From contig NZ_JAPCKI010000008.1 in assembly GCF_028680575.1 (NCBI RefSeq), positions 1 to 64,000 of the forward strand: a DNA stretch of 64,000 nt. Reading direction: 5' to 3'. Shown here piece by piece: positions 9,317 to 18,091 of the stretch. The notes beneath the pieces were generated by a model. The model searched no databases and was not told where the DNA came from. It worked only from the letters and a program-made list of their open reading frames with translations. Source of the DNA: Acidovorax benzenivorans. GTDB lineage: Bacteria; Pseudomonadota; Gammaproteobacteria; Burkholderiales; Burkholderiaceae_C. Position 1 is the stretch's first letter, and every line of letters begins with the position of its first letter. The position numbers and the translations under genes are program-made.

Positions 9317-9703
9317 TCAAAAAACGGGCGAAGAGGCCTTGGCCCGTGGCGCACGGGCTTGCAGCGGGCAGTCGGTGGCCACACGCTCGGCCAGCGTCTG
9401 GCGCAGGGTCTGCAGTGCTGCAATCCGGGCATCGATCTCCTGCAGCTTGGCGGCCAGCACCTGCGCCAGCGCGGGGCCGGGCTCGGCCGCATCCCAGATG
9501 GCGGGTAACCGGTCGCCAATCTCGGCCAGCGTAAAGCCCAGCTGCTGCGCGGTGCGGATGTACTGCACCAGCGTCACCACCTCGGGCGGGTAGTCGCGGT
9601 AGCCGTTGCTGAGCCGCCGTGCACGAATGAGGCCCTGCTGTTCGTAAAAACGCAGCGCCTCGCGGCTCAGGCCCGAGGCGGTGGCCAGTTCTCCGATCAG
9701 CAT
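9317..9703 (-). CDS. MerR family transcriptional regulator
   Basis: A 128-residue regulator with an N-terminal winged helix-turn-helix starting MLIGELATASGLSREALRFYEQQGLI, the canonical MerR signature, followed by a dimerising coiled coil (about residues 75-112). Only one Cys is present near the C terminus, so neither a SoxR-type iron-sulfur site nor a typical metal-binding loop is visible and the inducer is unknown. It is divergent from a small membrane-protein gene at 9807, with a dyad between them that probably serves both promoters. That arrangement suggests the regulator controls its neighbour and itself. Confidence 0.92.
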   Translation of the reverse strand: MLIGELATASGLSREALRFYEQQGLIRARRLSNGYRDYPPEVVTLVQYIRTAQQLGFTLAEIGDRLPAIWDAAEPGPALAQVLAAKLQEIDARIAALQTLRQTLAERVATDCPLQARAPRAKASSPVF

Positions 9704-9736
9704 TCCACGCTCCCTCTCAATACAAAGTACAAAGTG

Positions 9737-9769
9737 CTTGACCCTGAAGCGTACTTCAAGGTGGAAGCT
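9737..9769 (+). promoter_or_regulatory. Predicted MerR-type operator/promoter
   Basis: An inverted repeat ACCCTGAAG-CGTA-CTTCAAGGT (9741-9762, one mismatch) lies between merR and the divergent gene at 9807. A TTGACC hexamer (9738-9743) overlaps its left edge, as expected for promoters with a long spacer that MerR proteins remodel. The -10 element is not convincing (the bases 19 nt downstream are GAAGCT). Confidence 0.55.
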
Positions 9770-9806
9770 CAGGACCTCATTGATTCATTCACAGAGGTTT
9801 CTTGTT

Positions 9807-10277
9807 ATGCACATCCCCGCTTTCGCCTCCGACCGTTACCTGCGCATCGTGCGCACCAGCGGCTGGTACGACCTGCTCGTCACCTGGCCGTTTGCCCTGC
9901 CCTGGACCTTTGCCTGGCTTTACGCCCAGCTGAACCTGCTGGCCCAGACGCTGGGGCTGCCGGGCACGCTGCACCCGCTCGACACCACCCACATGCTGCT
10001 GGCCAACCTGCTGGGCTCGGTAGTGGTGGTGTGGTCGGTGGCGCGCATCGTGGCGCCTTCGCTGCTGCTGGGGCGGCTCGATGGCGTGGCGCGCTTCCTG
10101 TTTGCCGCCTGGCAGATCTACGCCGTGGCGCACGGGGCCAATGCCATCGTGCTGGGCTTCACCGCTTTTGAGCTGATGTTTGGCGTGCTGCAGTGGTGGC
10201 GTGTGGACGGTGCCAGCGCGGCAGCGTGCCCGCCCGGCCCCGCGCGGGTCAAGGTGCGGGCGCGGGCAGCAGCCTGA
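9807..10277 (+). CDS. Small integral membrane protein, MerR-neighbour
   Basis: A 156-residue protein with about four hydrophobic segments: LLVTWPFALPWTFAWLYAQL, LLANLLGSVVVVWSVARIV, FLFAAWQIYAVAHGANAIVL and the adjoining FTAFELMFGVLQWW. The C-terminal 25 residues are Ala/Arg/Pro-rich. I do not recognise a named family. The ATG is preceded by AGAGG at suitable distance. Being divergent from merR with a dyad in between, it is the likely regulatory target. Its 3' end overlaps the convergent MFS gene by 29 bases. Confidence 0.8.
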   Translation: MHIPAFASDRYLRIVRTSGWYDLLVTWPFALPWTFAWLYAQLNLLAQTLGLPGTLHPLDTTHMLLANLLGSVVVVWSVARIVAPSLLLGRLDGVARFLFAAWQIYAVAHGANAIVLGFTAFELMFGVLQWWRVDGASAAACPPGPARVKVRARAAA

Positions 10278-11481
10278 AGGCTGCCGCACCCACTCCCAGC
10301 ATGGCCGCTATGGTGAGCATCACCGCCACATAGGGGTCGGCACCTTGCGCTGTGGCGAGGGACGCGGCCACGCCCGTGACCCACTGCATCAGCGCCACGC
10401 CCAGAAACAGCGCCATGGTGAACACCGCCATGGCGCGCCCGGTCATGGCGGCCGGGTAGGCCGAGCGCACGTCCGAATACTGCAGCACCATGTAGCCCGA
10501 CAGCAGCCCCACGGCGATGGAGCCGCCTACGTCCAGCCATTCGGCGTGCAAAAAGCCCATGGCCGCAAACAAGGCCGCCAGCAGGGCCGTAAAACCCAGC
10601 AGCCAGCGCCTGCGCCGCGTGGGGCCGGGGTCCAGCCGACCAAAAAAGGCCGGGCTGAACAGCGACACCAGGGACGTCAGCATGGCCACGTTGCCGCTGG
10701 CCACCAGCGAATAGCCGTGCCGCTCGATCAACAACGGCCCCAGCCACAGCCCGCGCAGTGTGAGAAATGAGGCATAGGTCATCAGCGCCAGCAGCATGAT
10801 GCCGGCCGTGTGCGGCAGCAAGAACAAGGCGCCAAAGCCGCGCACCGCCTGCAGCACCGATTCACGCGGAGCGGCATCGTCGGTGGGCTGTGCGGGCTCG
10901 CGTACCTTCCAGAAGATCAGCAACCACGCCAGCGCCGCCAGGCCCGCCAGCACACCAAACCCCATGCGCCAGGACGACTGCTGCACCAGCCAGGCCAGCG
11001 GCGTGCCGGTGAACAACATACCCAGCCCGCCCACACCCATGGCCACACCCGACACCATGGCAAACCGCGACGCGGGAAAGTAGCGTGCAATGAACACCGT
11101 GCACACCAGAAAGGCAGGTGCGCAGCCCACACCAATCAGCACCTGCCCCAGCAGCACCGTGCCATAGCCCGGCGCCAGTGCCGACAGCACCGCGCCCGCA
11201 ATGGTGAGCGGGAACGCCACCAGCAGTGTGCGCCGCACGCCATACAGGTCGATGCCAATGCCCATGAACAGCTGCATGGTGCCAAAGGCAAACGCAAACG
11301 CCCCGGCAAACACCCCCAGTGCCTGCGCCGACAACCCGAACTCGGCACGCAGCCCCGTGGCCATGATGGCCGTGATGGTGCGAAACGCCTGGCTCAACGC
11401 AAAACCAGCCACCAGCGCCAGCAGCATGGACCAGGCAGTGCGGGGAGCGAGAAGCGGTGCAGAGGGCTGCGAGGTGGGCAC
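10249..11481 (-). CDS. MFS transporter
   Basis: A 410-residue major facilitator superfamily carrier with twelve predicted membrane helices. The loop after helix 2 reads GIGIDLYGVRRTLL, a version of the MFS signature, and a long charged cytoplasmic loop (residues 198-215, KVREPAQPTDDAAPRES) separates the two six-helix halves. The substrate cannot be assigned. It is monocistronic and convergent with the small membrane gene at 9807, sharing 29 bases of 3' end. No regulator lies beside its start. Confidence 0.9.
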   Translation of the reverse strand: MPTSQPSAPLLAPRTAWSMLLALVAGFALSQAFRTITAIMATGLRAEFGLSAQALGVFAGAFAFAFGTMQLFMGIGIDLYGVRRTLLVAFPLTIAGAVLSALAPGYGTVLLGQVLIGVGCAPAFLVCTVFIARYFPASRFAMVSGVAMGVGGLGMLFTGTPLAWLVQQSSWRMGFGVLAGLAALAWLLIFWKVREPAQPTDDAAPRESVLQAVRGFGALFLLPHTAGIMLLALMTYASFLTLRGLWLGPLLIERHGYSLVASGNVAMLTSLVSLFSPAFFGRLDPGPTRRRRWLLGFTALLAALFAAMGFLHAEWLDVGGSIAVGLLSGYMVLQYSDVRSAYPAAMTGRAMAVFTMALFLGVALMQWVTGVAASLATAQGADPYVAVMLTIAAMLGVGAAAFRLLPAPAP

Positions 11482-12110
11482 GAGGGAGGGTCTCCAGAGC
11501 AGATTTCGCGGCTGTCGGGAGGGGCTCTCCGTCAGCGACTGTGCCCCGCGAGGTTACCCGCAGAGCCTGAGCGCCACTGTCGCCCACGGACAGGGCAGGC
11601 AGATTGGGGGTGGGCTGGACGGCTGGAGGGCGCTTGTACGTGCGCACCTAGGGTATGTCCCAGTCCCGCCGCCCCATACCCCACCAAACGCATCGGATGC
11701 TGCGAACTTTGGGGTATCGGTGTTTGTAATTAGATGTTTCTTCTGCGGATTGGACTCTCCGGTGCATCCAATCCAGCCCTGTCCATGGGCTGTCGGGGCC
11801 GTCATGAGGGCGCCACAGGGCGCGGGCAGACTTTAGAGGAGGCTCTCGATGTGGGGATCACCCCAATGACGGTGCCGGGGGCCTGGGGCACTCTTGTGCC
11901 TATGCGCTGCACCGGGTGTTGGTCACGGCTCTGGAATCGCAGGTTTCGGTCTCTCGCAATCAGGATGGTGCAGGCAGTGGTGAGTGGCAAGGTTTGTGCT
12001 TGGGTGGTCACCACGGGGCTTTGAATGGGCCCCGGTGGCCGGTGGCCACAAGCCGTTGGATGGAAGTTGTCGTGCGCTGTCAGGCTGCGCCGCGATGTCA
12101 GGAGTGACCG
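11482..12110. other. Long intergenic region, no convincing gene
   Basis: 629 bases between the divergent MFS gene and the MliC-like gene. Open frames exist (for example 11734-12024 plus strand) but have no recognisable protein character and no good start. An 8-base inverted repeat (GGATTGGA 11747-11754, TCCAATCC 11767-11774) lies in a locally AT-richer patch (11710-11775) and may be an operator or a relic. The region must also hold the two divergent promoters. Confidence 0.5.
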
Positions 12111-12473
12111 ATGAAGACGATGGTTTTGTTGGGTTCGGGTGCGTTGGCTACCCTCATGTTGTCGGGCTGCGCAAGCCAGCCCCCCGCGATGCAGGCGTTC
12201 AGCACACAGACGGATGGCCGCAGCATGCAATACGCCTGCGGCAATGGCGAAAAGGTAGAGATGCAGTTCTACCCCGAGCAGGGCCGCAGCGTGATGCGTC
12301 GCAGCGGCTGGACGGTGGAACTGCCCAAACAGGCTGCAGAAACCGGATACGCCTTCAGCAACGGCCCCACCACCGTGCTTGGCAAGGGCAATGAGCTGAC
12401 CATCCAGATTGGTCACCTGGCACCGATCTGGTGCCGCAGCAACCGCCCCATGATGGTGGCGGGCGTTCAGTAG
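12111..12473 (+). CDS. MliC-like lysozyme-inhibitor lipoprotein
   Basis: A 120-residue lipoprotein. The signal peptide MKTMVLLGSGALATLMLSGC ends in the lipobox LSGC, so the mature protein starts at Cys20. The rest fits the MliC/PliC fold: YACGNGEKVEMQFYP, SGWTVELPKQ, TGYAFSNGPTTVLGKGNEL and a final IWC whose Cys can pair with the YAC Cys. MliC proteins protect the cell wall by inhibiting c-type lysozymes from the outer membrane. The start has AGGAG at a good distance. It is convergent with kynA. Confidence 0.85.
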   Translation: MKTMVLLGSGALATLMLSGCASQPPAMQAFSTQTDGRSMQYACGNGEKVEMQFYPEQGRSVMRRSGWTVELPKQAAETGYAFSNGPTTVLGKGNELTIQIGHLAPIWCRSNRPMMVAGVQ

Positions 12474-12605
12474 CCTGCACAAGCGGCAAACCACGGCCTC
12501 CTGGTTGCCTGCGCTGGCGACTGGTGCGTGCGCCACGTGCTTTGCCCCTGGTTCCCACTGAGCAGGTACGTGGCTGCCAAGCAGCCGCCGTAGCCTTCCC
12601 TTCGC

Positions 12606-13487
12606 TCATAGGTCCGTGCGCAGCTTCCAGATTTCGGGGAACAGCACCACGTCCAGCATCTTGCGCAGGTAGCTCACCCCGCCCGTGCCGCCCGTGCCGC
12701 GCTTGAAGCCGATCACGCGCTCCACCGTGGTCACGTGGCGAAAGCGCCAGAGGCGGAACGCGTCCTCCAGGTCGGTCAGCTCTTCGCCCAGCTGGTACAA
12801 GTCCCAGTGTTTTTCGGGGTTGCGGTACACGGTCAGCCAGGCTTGCTCCACTGCATCGTTTTCTGCATAGGGCTGCGTCCAGTCGCGCTCAGTGTGGCTG
12901 GCTGGCACGGCCAGGCCACGCCGTGCCAGCAAGCGCAGGGCTTCGTCGTACAGCGATGGTGCCTCGTACGCGGCCTGCACCAGGGCCAGCAGGTCGGCGC
13001 GGTGCTCGTGGGGCTTGAGCATGGCGTGGTTCTTGTTGCCCATCGAGAACTCGATGCAGCGGTACTGGTAACTCTGAAATCCGCTGGACTGGCCCAGGTA
13101 CGGGCGCATGGCGCTGTACTCGGGCGGCGTCATGGTGGCCAGCACATCCCACGCATGCACCAGCTGTTCCATGATCTTGCTCACGCGCGCCAGCATCTTG
13201 AACGCGGGCGGCAACTCGTCGCGCGCAATGTGGCCGATGGCCGCGCGCAGCTCGTGCAGCATGAGCTTCATCCACAGCTCGCTGGTCTGGTGCTGCACGA
13301 TGAACAGCATCTCGTCGTGCGCAGGCGACAGCGGCTTTTGTGCGGTGAGGATGGCGTCAAGCTGCAGGTAGTCGCCGTAGCTCATGCTTTTGCTGAAGTC
13401 GAGCTGGGCGCGCTCCTCGTGCACGATGGATTCGGGCAGGGCGGCGCCGGGGGCTTCGCTGGCGGGGGTTTGGGAAAAGGGGCACAT
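12606..13487 (-). CDS. kynA: Tryptophan 2,3-dioxygenase
   Basis: A 293-residue heme enzyme that opens the indole ring of L-tryptophan to N-formylkynurenine, the first step of the kynurenine pathway. Diagnostic blocks are [55 protein letters not shown] and the heme-ligand region [20 protein letters not shown], in which the proximal His is residue 251. Length is typical for bacterial enzymes. It is the last gene of kynB-kynU-kynA, all on the minus strand, 124 bases after kynU; that gap contains a 60-base palindrome. Confidence 0.98.
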   Translation of the reverse strand: MCPFSQTPASEAPGAALPESIVHEERAQLDFSKSMSYGDYLQLDAILTAQKPLSPAHDEMLFIVQHQTSELWMKLMLHELRAAIGHIARDELPPAFKMLARVSKIMEQLVHAWDVLATMTPPEYSAMRPYLGQSSGFQSYQYRCIEFSMGNKNHAMLKPHEHRADLLALVQAAYEAPSLYDEALRLLARRGLAVPASHTERDWTQPYAENDAVEQAWLTVYRNPEKHWDLYQLGEELTDLEDAFRLWRFRHVTTVERVIGFKRGTGGTGGVSYLRKMLDVVLFPEIWKLRTDL

Positions 13488-13523
13488 GGTCGGTCTCCTG
13501 GATACGCGTTCGATCCACTAGAA

Positions 13524-13583
13524 CCGTTCGGGCTGAGCCTGTCGAAGCCCTGCGCGGCGCTTCGACAAGCTCAGCGTGAACGG
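13524..13583. repeat. 60-base imperfect palindrome between kynU and kynA
   Basis: Left arm CCGTTCGGGCTGAGCCTGTC plus GAAGC; right arm GCTTCGACAAGCTCAGC plus GTGAACGG. The arms pair almost completely around a 10-base GC-rich centre. This matches a dispersed repeat common in several proteobacterial genomes (GCTTCGACAAGCTCAG type). In the transcript it would form a long hairpin between kynU and kynA and could stabilise or attenuate the message. Confidence 0.8.
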
Positions 13584-13611
13584 ATTTTTGGTTTTTGTAT
13601 GCAGACGGCTA

Positions 13612-14922
13612 TCAGGTCACTGCGTGCGTTTGGTTGAACTCTGGCTTTTGCCATTCGCCGCTTTCCAGCACCTGGCGCAGGTGCTCCACGGCATTCCATA
13701 CATCTTCAAAGCCCAGGTACAGCGGCGTGAAGCCAAACCGCAAGATGTCCTTGTGGCGACCCGTGCCGCCGTCGCCTTTGCGGAAGTCGCCAATCACACC
13801 GCGTGCAATGAGCGCCTGCACGATGGCGTAGGCGCCGCTGCCCTGGCCGTTGACGCCAGCGCCTTCGTCGCGGGTCAGGCAGGCTTGCGAGCCGCGCTGG
13901 GCGTGCGCACGCGGCGTGGCCAGGCCCAGGCCGTGGCCTGCGCAGCGCTCTTCCACCAGCTTGATGAACAGGTCTGTGAGCGCCAGCGATTTGGTGCGCA
14001 ATGCGGCCATGCCACCCAGGCTTTCGGCCGCCGTGAACACGTCCAGCCCACACTGCAAGGCCGACAGGCTGATGATGGGCTGCGTGCCACACAGGTAGCG
14101 CGTGATGCCCGGTGCAGGCTTGTAATCCGGCGTAAATGCAAAAGGTGCGGCGTGGCCCCACCAGCCCGACAGCGGTTGCCAGAAGCGGTTGGCGTGGCGC
14201 GGGTGCACCCACACAAAAGCCGGTGCGCCGGGGCCGCCGTTGAGGTATTTGTAGCCGCAGCCGATGGAGAAGTCGGCGCCTGCGCCGTTCAAGTCCACGG
14301 GCACCGCACCTGCGCTGTGCGCCAGGTCCCACACGCACAAGATGCCTTGGGCATGTGCGGCAGCGGTGATGGCGGCCATGTCGTGCATGGCGCCGGTGCG
14401 GTAGTTCACGTGGGTGAGCATCAGCACGGCCACGTCGCTGGTCAGCGCAGCGGTGATCTCTTCAGGCTCCACCAGCACCAGCTCCAGGCCGCGCTCCTTG
14501 CACAGGCCTTCGGCAATGTAGAGGTCGGTGGGGAAGTTGCTGCGCTCGCTCACGATGCGCTTGCGGGCGGGGCCGTCTTCACGCGCGATGTTGAGCGCCG
14601 CGCTCAGCACCTTGTAGAGGTTGATGGAGGTGCTGTCGGTGCACACCACCTCATGGGGGCCCGCGCCGATCAACGGAGCGAGCTGGTTGCCCAGGCGCTG
14701 GGGCAAGTCAAACCAGCTGGCGGTGTTCCACGATTTGATGAGGTCCGTGCCCCATTCGCGGGTGACCACATCGGCCACGCGCGCGGCGGCGGCCTTGGGC
14801 GCCACGCCCAGCGAGTTGCCGTCAAGGTAGATCACGCCCGCAGGCAGGCTGAAGTGGTCGCGCAGCGGGGCCAGCGGGTCTTGCGCATCCAGGGCGCGGC
14901 AGTCTTGGAGGGTAGTGGTCAT
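13612..14922 (-). CDS. kynU: Kynureninase
   Basis: A 436-residue PLP enzyme that cleaves kynurenine to anthranilate and alanine. Family blocks are [56 protein letters not shown], the cofactor Asp region [17 protein letters not shown], and [14 protein letters not shown] with Lys225 as the PLP-binding lysine. Length is normal. It lies between kynB and kynA on the minus strand; the 88-base gap to kynB holds a copy of intergenic repeat family 1. Confidence 0.98.
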   Translation of the reverse strand: MTTTLQDCRALDAQDPLAPLRDHFSLPAGVIYLDGNSLGVAPKAAAARVADVVTREWGTDLIKSWNTASWFDLPQRLGNQLAPLIGAGPHEVVCTDSTSINLYKVLSAALNIAREDGPARKRIVSERSNFPTDLYIAEGLCKERGLELVLVEPEEITAALTSDVAVLMLTHVNYRTGAMHDMAAITAAAHAQGILCVWDLAHSAGAVPVDLNGAGADFSIGCGYKYLNGGPGAPAFVWVHPRHANRFWQPLSGWWGHAAPFAFTPDYKPAPGITRYLCGTQPIISLSALQCGLDVFTAAESLGGMAALRTKSLALTDLFIKLVEERCAGHGLGLATPRAHAQRGSQACLTRDEGAGVNGQGSGAYAIVQALIARGVIGDFRKGDGGTGRHKDILRFGFTPLYLGFEDVWNAVEHLRQVLESGEWQKPEFNQTHAVT

Positions 14923-14945
14923 GATGGTCCGGGTCGGTTACTTCT

Positions 14946-15000
14946 GTTTTGATAGCTGCTGGCGCTTATGGGATAGGCGCTAGAGGCCAAAAAGGCTTGA
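14946..15000 (+). repeat. Intergenic repeat family 1, copy b
   Basis: Reads GTTTTGATAGCTGCTGGCGC, then TTATGGGATAGGCGCTAGAG and GCCAAAAAGGCTTG. The GGCGC...GCGCT part is an imperfect inverted repeat. It fills most of the gap between kynB and kynU. It is the most complete copy in the window; the right half GCGCTAGAGGCCAAAAAGGC recurs exactly in the copy at 50908. Confidence 0.8.
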
Positions 15001-15010
15001 ATTTTTGTTG

Positions 15011-15661
15011 TCAAAGCGCCCTGAGCACGGCGCGCACGGGCGATGCGTCGGCGGTGGTCAGCTTCAGGGGCAGGGCGATCAGCTCGTAGTCGCCCTCGGG
15101 CACGGCGTCGAGCACCAGGTTTTCCAGCACGCGCAGGCCCCGGCGGCGGATGACCTGGTGGCTGTCCAGCGTCTTGCTGTTGGCCGGGTCGATGCTGGCG
15201 GTGTCGATGCCCACCAGCAACACGCCCAGGTCGGCCAGGCGCTCGATGGTGTCGGGGGCGTAGGCGGTGAGTTGGCCGTCCCATTGCTCGGGGGCCTGGG
15301 CGTAGGTGCGGACCAGCACGCGGGCGGGCAGGGCGCTGTCCACCGCATGGGCGATGTGCTGCCACTCGATCAGCGGGCCGCAGCCGATGGCGTGGATCAC
15401 GCGGCAGGGGCCCAGAAAGGCGTCGAGCGACACATCGCCAATGGTGGCGCCCTGCGCGTCGTAGTGCAGTGGTGCATCGGCATGGGCACCCACGTGGGGC
15501 GACATGGTGATGGCGCTTACGTTGACCGGGCAGCCGGGGCCGATGGTGGCGCACCACTGCTGGCTGTAGGCCGTGTCGCCCGGGAACACGGGGCTGCCCG
15601 CAAACACGGGCGGGGAGATGTCCCAGAGCTGGCGGGTGTGGGATGAGGAAGGCGTTGACAT
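15011..15661 (-). CDS. kynB: Kynurenine formamidase (arylformamidase)
   Basis: A 216-residue metal-dependent hydrolase that converts N-formylkynurenine to kynurenine. It begins with the family block WDISPPVFAGSPVFPGDTAY and carries the metal motif HVGAHADAPLHY (HxxxHxDxPxH); RRRGLRVLENLVLDAVPEG is also typical. It is the first gene of the minus-strand kyn operon, which therefore encodes the full route from tryptophan to anthranilate. No KynR-type Lrp regulator is seen next to it. No strong ribosome site precedes the ATG. Confidence 0.97.
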   Translation of the reverse strand: MSTPSSSHTRQLWDISPPVFAGSPVFPGDTAYSQQWCATIGPGCPVNVSAITMSPHVGAHADAPLHYDAQGATIGDVSLDAFLGPCRVIHAIGCGPLIEWQHIAHAVDSALPARVLVRTYAQAPEQWDGQLTAYAPDTIERLADLGVLLVGIDTASIDPANSKTLDSHQVIRRRGLRVLENLVLDAVPEGDYELIALPLKLTTADASPVRAVLRAL

Positions 15662-15884
15662 GGGACAAAGTTTGCATGTCCCTGAAAACCCGTGGTGTCG
15701 GTTATTTCCAACAGCCCTGCGGTTTTTTGTTGAGGCCTAAAGTAACTGAATACGGCGCTCTACAGCGTTCTGTGCATCGCACGCACTCAGCACAACCGAT
15801 GCGGCCGTCGCCAGCGGACGCCGAGCAAGGCGTGAAAGAAGCCGGGCACGCGGGGCGAAATGGTGGGTGGTTCGCCCGGCGGAT

Positions 15885-17306
15885 TCAGGCGCTGCGAGGA
15901 AGGGGAACGCTCACGAAAAATCCCACGCCCTGGCCGTTCAAACCTTCGCCCACCTGCACTTGCCCGCCCATGCGCCGCACCGCCTGCTGCACGATGGCGA
16001 GGCCCAGGCCCGAGCCATTGGCCGCGTGCCCGGCGCCCCGGTAAAAGCGCTCAAACACCCGGCTGCATTCGGTGACTGGAATGCCCGGCCCATCGTCCTG
16101 CACCACAAGTTGAAGGGCCGCGCCTTCCTGGCGCAGGGTTACCGCCACATTGCCTCCGGCCAGGGTGTAGCTCATCGCGTTGTCGATGAGGTTGTGGGCT
16201 ATCGATTCGAGCGCGGGCAGGTCGAGCCTGGCGTCCAGGGTGTCGGGTGCGTCCAGCGACAGTTCAATCTGCCGCGCCATCGCTGCAGGCGCAGCCTGCG
16301 CCAGCACGCCGCGCAGCCACTGCGCCACATCCAGGTCACGCGGGGCGAGGCGCTGCGCGTCGTCCAGCGCCGCCAGGTCCAGCAGTTGCTGCGCCAGGTG
16401 CGAGGTGCGGGCAATGGCCTGCTCCAGGTGGGCCTGGGCCTGCGTGCGTTCGGCTTCGCTGGGCGAGCGGGCCATCACATGGGCCTGTGCGGTGATAACG
16501 GCCAGCGGCGTGCGGATCTCGTGCGCAGCGTCTTGTACAAAGGCGCGCTCTCGCTCGACCTTCTGGCGCAGCTGGGTAAAGAGGTGGTCCAGCGATTGCT
16601 CCAGGGGCTTGAGTTCGCGGTGGCGGGCGTTGAAGCCCACCGATTGCAGGTCGTCCTGCCCACGCTGCGCAATGCGGCTGGCCAGTTGCTGCAGCGGCCG
16701 TAGACCATGGCGTACCGAGAGCCACACCGCCAGCAGCACAAAAGGTGACGCCAGCAGCAGATAGGGCAGCAGGGCGCGGCCGTTGTACTGCAGGAAGTTG
16801 GAATCCGTGCGCTTGGTCTCGAACACCCGCAGCACCCAGCGCGCATTGCGGCCGGTGTAGATGCGGAACGACCGGCCCTGCAGGGCGGCTTCCTGGATGA
16901 ATGGCTCGGTGTGTGGTGTGGCGGGCGGCAAGGCCACGTTCTGCAGCCCCGGCGAGGCAAACACACGCTGGCCTGAGGCAGCATCCAGCAGCTCGTGCAT
17001 CTGTACCCCCGGCAGCAGCCCGATCTGGCGGCGGCGGATGTTGGTCCAGTGGTCGGTGGCCGCCACAGCCGTGGCGGCGTGCGCAGGGGCGGTGATTGGG
17101 GCCAGCGATTCCAGCACTGCGTCGCCGTACTTCATCAGGCCTGGGTCGCGGGTGATGGTGTGTTTGTAGTTGACGAAGTTGTATCCCAGCAGTACCGCCC
17201 ACACCACCACAAACGCCACCAGTACCGAGGCCACGCTGCGGCGCATCAGCGTGGGCTCTGCCAGCCAGGCCCATGCACCGCGCAACGCGTGCTTCATCGT
17301 GGTCAT
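15885..17306 (-). CDS. Sensor histidine kinase (QseC-like)
   Basis: A 473-residue membrane kinase. Two transmembrane helices (about 24-45 and 178-198) flank a 130-residue periplasmic sensor region. A HAMP-like linker leads to the H box FVQDAAHEIRTPLAV (His262), the N box NLIDNAMSYT and the G boxes DDGPGIP and GSGLGLAIV. The architecture fits the QseC/PmrB branch of OmpR-linked kinases. It overlaps its response regulator by four bases (ATGA, 17303-17306), regulator first. The stimulus is unknown. Confidence 0.93.
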   Translation of the reverse strand: MTTMKHALRGAWAWLAEPTLMRRSVASVLVAFVVVWAVLLGYNFVNYKHTITRDPGLMKYGDAVLESLAPITAPAHAATAVAATDHWTNIRRRQIGLLPGVQMHELLDAASGQRVFASPGLQNVALPPATPHTEPFIQEAALQGRSFRIYTGRNARWVLRVFETKRTDSNFLQYNGRALLPYLLLASPFVLLAVWLSVRHGLRPLQQLASRIAQRGQDDLQSVGFNARHRELKPLEQSLDHLFTQLRQKVERERAFVQDAAHEIRTPLAVITAQAHVMARSPSEAERTQAQAHLEQAIARTSHLAQQLLDLAALDDAQRLAPRDLDVAQWLRGVLAQAAPAAMARQIELSLDAPDTLDARLDLPALESIAHNLIDNAMSYTLAGGNVAVTLRQEGAALQLVVQDDGPGIPVTECSRVFERFYRGAGHAANGSGLGLAIVQQAVRRMGGQVQVGEGLNGQGVGFFVSVPLPRSA

Positions 17307-17968
17307 GCCTGCAGCAGATAGCCCACGCCCCGCACCGTGCGGATCAGCTCCGCACCGATCTTGCGGCGCAGGTTGGACACATGCACTTCAATGGCGGCAA
17401 AGTCCATGGGCTCGCCCAGCGGGTCCAGCCGCTGCGACAGCACGCTTTTGGACACCACCACGCCGGGCTCGCGCGCCAGTTCCAGCAGCAGCTGGAACTC
17501 GCGCGGCGACACATCCAGCACCGTGCCGTTGCGCTGCACCGCATGGCGGCGCGGCTCGATCACTAGCTCGCCCAGCACCCAGCGCTCGCTGGCTTGGCGG
17601 GCGCTGCGGCGCAGCACGGCGCGGATGCGCGACATGAGCTCGGCCGTGGCAAAGGGCTTGATCACAAAGTCGTCCGCCCCGCCGTCCAGCCCCGCCAACC
17701 GGTCCTCCACGGCCGAACGCGCGGTGATGACGATGATGGGCACCTGCCCGCTGTGCCCCGTCTGGTTGCGCCAGCGCGCCAGCAGGTCAAAGCCACTGCC
17801 GTCGGGCAGCGTCAGGTCCAGCAGCACGCAGTCCACCGTGGTGGCGTCGACCGTAGCGGGCGCGTCCACCGCACGGCGCAGCCATTCGCTGGTCAGGCCC
17901 TCCACCTTCAGTGCGGACTGCAGCGCGCGGCCCAGGTCCAGGTCGTCTTCGATGAGCAGGATGTGCAT
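17303..17968 (-). CDS. OmpR-family response regulator (QseB-like)
   Basis: A 221-residue regulator: receiver domain with the acidic pair IEDD near the N terminus, phospho-acceptor Asp51 in CVLLDLTLPDGSG and the conserved Lys in VIKPF; then a winged-helix DNA-binding domain ending EVHVSNLRRKIG...TVRGVGYLL. It is the first gene of a two-gene unit with the histidine kinase. The kinase-regulator pair is divergent from the S9 peptidase gene at 18092 with about 120 bases between, so that gene is a possible target. Confidence 0.94.
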   Translation of the reverse strand: MHILLIEDDLDLGRALQSALKVEGLTSEWLRRAVDAPATVDATTVDCVLLDLTLPDGSGFDLLARWRNQTGHSGQVPIIVITARSAVEDRLAGLDGGADDFVIKPFATAELMSRIRAVLRRSARQASERWVLGELVIEPRRHAVQRNGTVLDVSPREFQLLLELAREPGVVVSKSVLSQRLDPLGEPMDFAAIEVHVSNLRRKIGAELIRTVRGVGYLLQA

Positions 17969-18091
17969 GGGGCGATTGTGGCGGGAGCCATGGCCGTTGC
18001 GGGGTGCAGCCGCAGGCGTCTTTGGCTGCCCTTAAGACAGGGCTTTGCACAATGGCCGTGTTCAATGGCTCAACACGTGGGGGAGAAGGCG

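Noticed and set aside
11747-11774. GGATTGGA/TCCAATCC inverted repeat as a terminator
   Set aside because: 12-base loop, short arms and no T tract.
11734-12024. Possible 96-residue gene in the long gap before the MliC-like gene
   Set aside because: No family likeness, weak start context and composition like random GC-rich DNA.
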